Source: Candidatus Saccharimonadota bacterium | Lineage (GTDB): Bacteria > Eremiobacterota > Xenobia > Xenobiales > Xenobiaceae | Direction of reading: 5' to 3' | NCBI GenBank assembly: GCA_004554425.1 | Contig: SFMI01000065.1 | Location: 1 to 9,163, forward strand | Length of the DNA stretch: 9,163 nt | Shown: positions 7,287 to 9,163 of the stretch, piece after piece | How the letters are laid out: the number at the start of each line of letters is the position of its first letter | Position numbering within the stretch: position 1 is the stretch's first letter | Notes under the pieces: model-generated | What the model was told of the DNA's origin: nothing | Database searches by the model: none | What the model saw: the letters and a program-made list of their open reading frames with translations, nothing else | Program-made: the position numbers and the translations under genes

Positions 7287-7291
7287 AGGTG
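7287..7291 (+). promoter_or_regulatory. Shine-Dalgarno site for the MATE gene
   Basis: AGGTG lies 5 nt before ATG 7297 and supports that start. The protein from this ATG has a short hydrophilic N-terminus before the first membrane segment, as is usual in the family. Confidence 0.6.
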
Positions 7292-7296
7292 TCACC

Positions 7297-8625
7297 ATGG
7301 AAATTAAACTTTCAGATCATTTTACATATTCCAGGCTGCTGCGTTTTGTGTTGCCTTCTATGGCTATGATGTTGTTTATTTCCACTTACAGCGTTATAGA
7401 TGGACTCTTTGTCTCCAATTATGTGGGCAAAGTAGCTTTTGCAGCCACCAACTTCATCTTCCCGGTTATGATGATCGTAGGTGCTATCGGTTTTATGTTG
7501 GGCACCGGCGGTACGGCCATTGTAGCTAAAACTTTAGGCGAAGGCGACAGCAAGTTAGCTAATCGTTACTTTTCTTTAATCGTTTATACTACGGCTGTTT
7601 TAGGTACTATAGCAGCCATATTAGGTTACATGGCTGTGCCTTACATTGCTCACGCTTTGGGCGCTGAGGGTGAGCTGTTGGATTGTAGCATTACTTACGG
7701 CCGTATCAACATGATGGCTATGCCCTTTTTTATGTTACAAAATGTCTTTCAGAGCTTCTTTATTGCTGCCGAGCGTCCGAAATTGGGCTTTGCCGTTACT
7801 TTACTGGCCGGCTTTACCAATATGGTTTTAGACGCGCTTTTTATTATCGTTTTTCACTGGGGCTTAGTCGGTGCCGCTATAGCCACAGCTTTAAGCCAAG
7901 TGGTGGGCGGCTTAACGTCTTTAGTTTACTTTGCTCGTAAAAATGACAGTCCGCTACACTTGGGAACTACCCGATTTTACGGAAACGTACTGTGGAAGTC
8001 TTGCACCAACGGTTCTTCCGAACTTATGAACGGTATATCTTCCTCTATTTTGGTTATTTTATATAACTATCAACTGCTGCGTTTTATCGGCGAAAACGGA
8101 GTGGCGGCCTATGGAGTAATAGGCTATCTTTGCTTTATCTTCTCCTCTATTTTCGTGGGCTACTCTATCGGCGCTTCTCCTATTACTAGCTACCACTTTG
8201 GAGCTAAAAATCCAGCTGAAGTTAAAAATATGCTAAAAAAGAGCACCGTTTTTACGGTTAACGTAGGCATTTTAATGGCTTTAATAAGTACAGTTTTTGC
8301 CGATCCTATCGTGCGCTTATTTGTGGGCTACGATCAAGAGTTGCTAAATATTACCAAACACGGCTTGCGCATTTACTCAATAGGCTTCGCTTTCTTCGGC
8401 TTCGAAATTTTTAGCTCGTCTTTCTTTACAGCTTTAAATGACGGCTTAGTTTCTGCCATTATAGCTTTTATGCGCACTTTAATTTTCCAGTCGATAAGCG
8501 TTATGGTGTTGCCTTTGCTTTTTGGCGTCGAGTGGATCTGGGCTTCCGTAATTGTTGCCGAAATCGGCGCTTTAATTACAACTTTAATATTTTTAAAAGT
8601 TAATCGGCCCAAATACGGATACTAA
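7297..8625 (+). CDS. MATE-family multidrug efflux transporter (MepA-like)
   Basis: The 442-residue length is usual for MATE antiporters, and the hydrophobic pattern fits 12 membrane helices in two homologous halves. Family signatures include DGLFVSNYVG near residue 31, the GTGGTAIVAKTLGEGD stretch in helix 2 and the following loop, and NMVLDALFIIVFHWGLVGAA in the middle of the first half. The second half repeats the layout (GYSIGASPITSYHFGAKN). These transporters export organic cations, drugs or dyes by Na+ or H+ antiport across the inner membrane. It most resembles the MepA-like branch common in Gram-positive and anaerobic bacteria; the substrate is unknown. It has its own promoter and terminator, so it is probably a single-gene transcript. 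It is divergent from the VOC gene and convergent with hsdR. Confidence 0.94.
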   Translation: MEIKLSDHFTYSRLLRFVLPSMAMMLFISTYSVIDGLFVSNYVGKVAFAATNFIFPVMMIVGAIGFMLGTGGTAIVAKTLGEGDSKLANRYFSLIVYTTAVLGTIAAILGYMAVPYIAHALGAEGELLDCSITYGRINMMAMPFFMLQNVFQSFFIAAERPKLGFAVTLLAGFTNMVLDALFIIVFHWGLVGAAIATALSQVVGGLTSLVYFARKNDSPLHLGTTRFYGNVLWKSCTNGSSELMNGISSSILVILYNYQLLRFIGENGVAAYGVIGYLCFIFSSIFVGYSIGASPITSYHFGAKNPAEVKNMLKKSTVFTVNVGILMALISTVFADPIVRLFVGYDQELLNITKHGLRIYSIGFAFFGFEIFSSSFFTALNDGLVSAIIAFMRTLIFQSISVMVLPLLFGVEWIWASVIVAEIGALITTLIFLKVNRPKYGY

Positions 8626-8650
8626 GAAAAACGCTTTGCTTAGCCCAAGC

Positions 8651-8687
8651 ACCCGCCAGCCATTTTTAGGCTGGCGGGTATTTTTTA
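8651..8687 (+). terminator. Intrinsic terminator after the MATE gene
   Basis: A perfect 11-bp stem ACCCGCCAGCC / GGCTGGCGGGT (8651-8661 and 8669-8679) with a 7-nt ATTTTTA loop is followed by ATTTTTTAT. The T-tract makes it a strong terminator for the rightward MATE transcript. It overlaps the stop codon of the converging hsdR gene. In the hsdR direction the hairpin is not followed by a U-tract, so it is at best a weak leftward terminator. Confidence 0.9.
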
Positions 8688-9163
8688 TCCATTCCAGTAG
8701 CCGCGACACTGTTCCATAATTTGGTCAGCCACACTAGCAATTTGTTCGGCTGGATAGTTGTGCTGTTTCAAAACAGTTTTTATTGTTTTGCGCACTCTAG
8801 CTTGGCAATTAGTTTTACTGTACCAATCTACAGTACACACATTAGGCAACTCGGTAGCCAAATCGCGAACAGTAGCTATTAGTTCTTCTTGAGCTACAGC
8901 TCCGCCATTTTGGTGTAAAATATCATAAAAAGCTTCCTCTTCAGAACTAAGCCCCAGCTTATGGTCGCCATTGGTAGTTTCGTCAAGCTCTTGCGCCACT
9001 TTGAGCATTTCGTCAATAGCCATAGCATTAGATAAAACACCGCTTAAATAGCGTTGCATAGAGTCTTGCAAAATTTCCGAAAATTGCTTAGCTTTAACTC
9101 CATTTTTGCAACTGAGCACTCTAACTTTTTCGTCTAAAATGTTGTTTACAACGCGAAGAGCTA
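8685..9163 (-). CDS. hsdR: Type I restriction endonuclease subunit R (HsdR), C-terminal 158 residues; 5' part beyond the right edge
   Basis: The frame is open from the right edge to the TAA at 8685, with 158 residues visible. They match the C-terminal helical domain (DUF3387 type) of HsdR: KVRVLSCKNGVKAKQFSEIL near the start of the fragment, then LGLSSEEEAFYDIL, then VCTVDWYSKTNCQARVRKTIK and a final helix QIASVADQIMEQCRGYW. This domain helps HsdR dock on the HsdM/HsdS core. The nuclease and helicase domains must lie to the right. A GTG at 9119 could be mistaken for the start of a 144-residue protein, but family sequence continues upstream of it. HsdR cuts DNA lacking the host methylation; hsdM and hsdS are expected nearby, outside the window. 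Convergent with the MATE gene. Confidence 0.85.
   Translation of the reverse strand, partial: ALRVVNNILDEKVRVLSCKNGVKAKQFSEILQDSMQRYLSGVLSNAMAIDEMLKVAQELDETTNGDHKLGLSSEEEAFYDILHQNGGAVAQEELIATVRDLATELPNVCTVDWYSKTNCQARVRKTIKTVLKQHNYPAEQIASVADQIMEQCRGYWNG

Overview
This window is bacterial chromosomal DNA of moderate, slightly AT-leaning composition. It has dense coding, clear Shine-Dalgarno sites on several genes and frequent GTG starts. Two iron-sulfur proteins (a radical SAM enzyme and a ferredoxin-fused aldo/keto reductase) suggest an anaerobic or microaerobic lifestyle. The MATE pump and strong AGGAGG sites would fit a Firmicutes-like anaerobe, but this is a weak inference and I cannot name the taxon.

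Layout. From 7100 down to the left edge, six genes run on the minus strand. In transcription order they are: a VOC (glyoxalase-fold) protein; an aldo/keto reductase with two 4Fe-4S motifs; a B12-binding-type radical SAM enzyme; a 915-residue polytopic membrane protein resembling GT-C/YfhO-type glycosyltransferases; a 91-residue single-span membrane protein; and the N-terminal 234 residues of a UPF0104 / LPG-synthase-TM 'flippase-like' protein that runs off the left edge. The last four are tightly packed (22 bp, a GTGA overlap, then 21 bp) and look like one operon. A 134-bp gap before the radical SAM gene could hold its own promoter. At 7297-8625 a MATE efflux gene runs the other way, divergent from the VOC gene across a 196-bp promoter region, and ends in a strong hairpin-plus-T terminator. 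Converging on it from the right edge is the 3' end of a type I restriction subunit gene (hsdR).

How the genes may work together. The radical SAM, GT-C-like and flippase-like membrane proteins, with the small membrane protein between them, suggest synthesis or modification of a membrane lipid or lipid-linked glycan. The radical SAM enzyme would chemically modify the lipid or sugar, and the membrane proteins would transfer or move it. No substrate can be read from the sequence, and this four-gene set is the best candidate here for an undescribed pathway. The MATE pump and the restriction system look like separate accessory functions. I saw no tRNA, rRNA, CRISPR array, insertion sequence or integrase.
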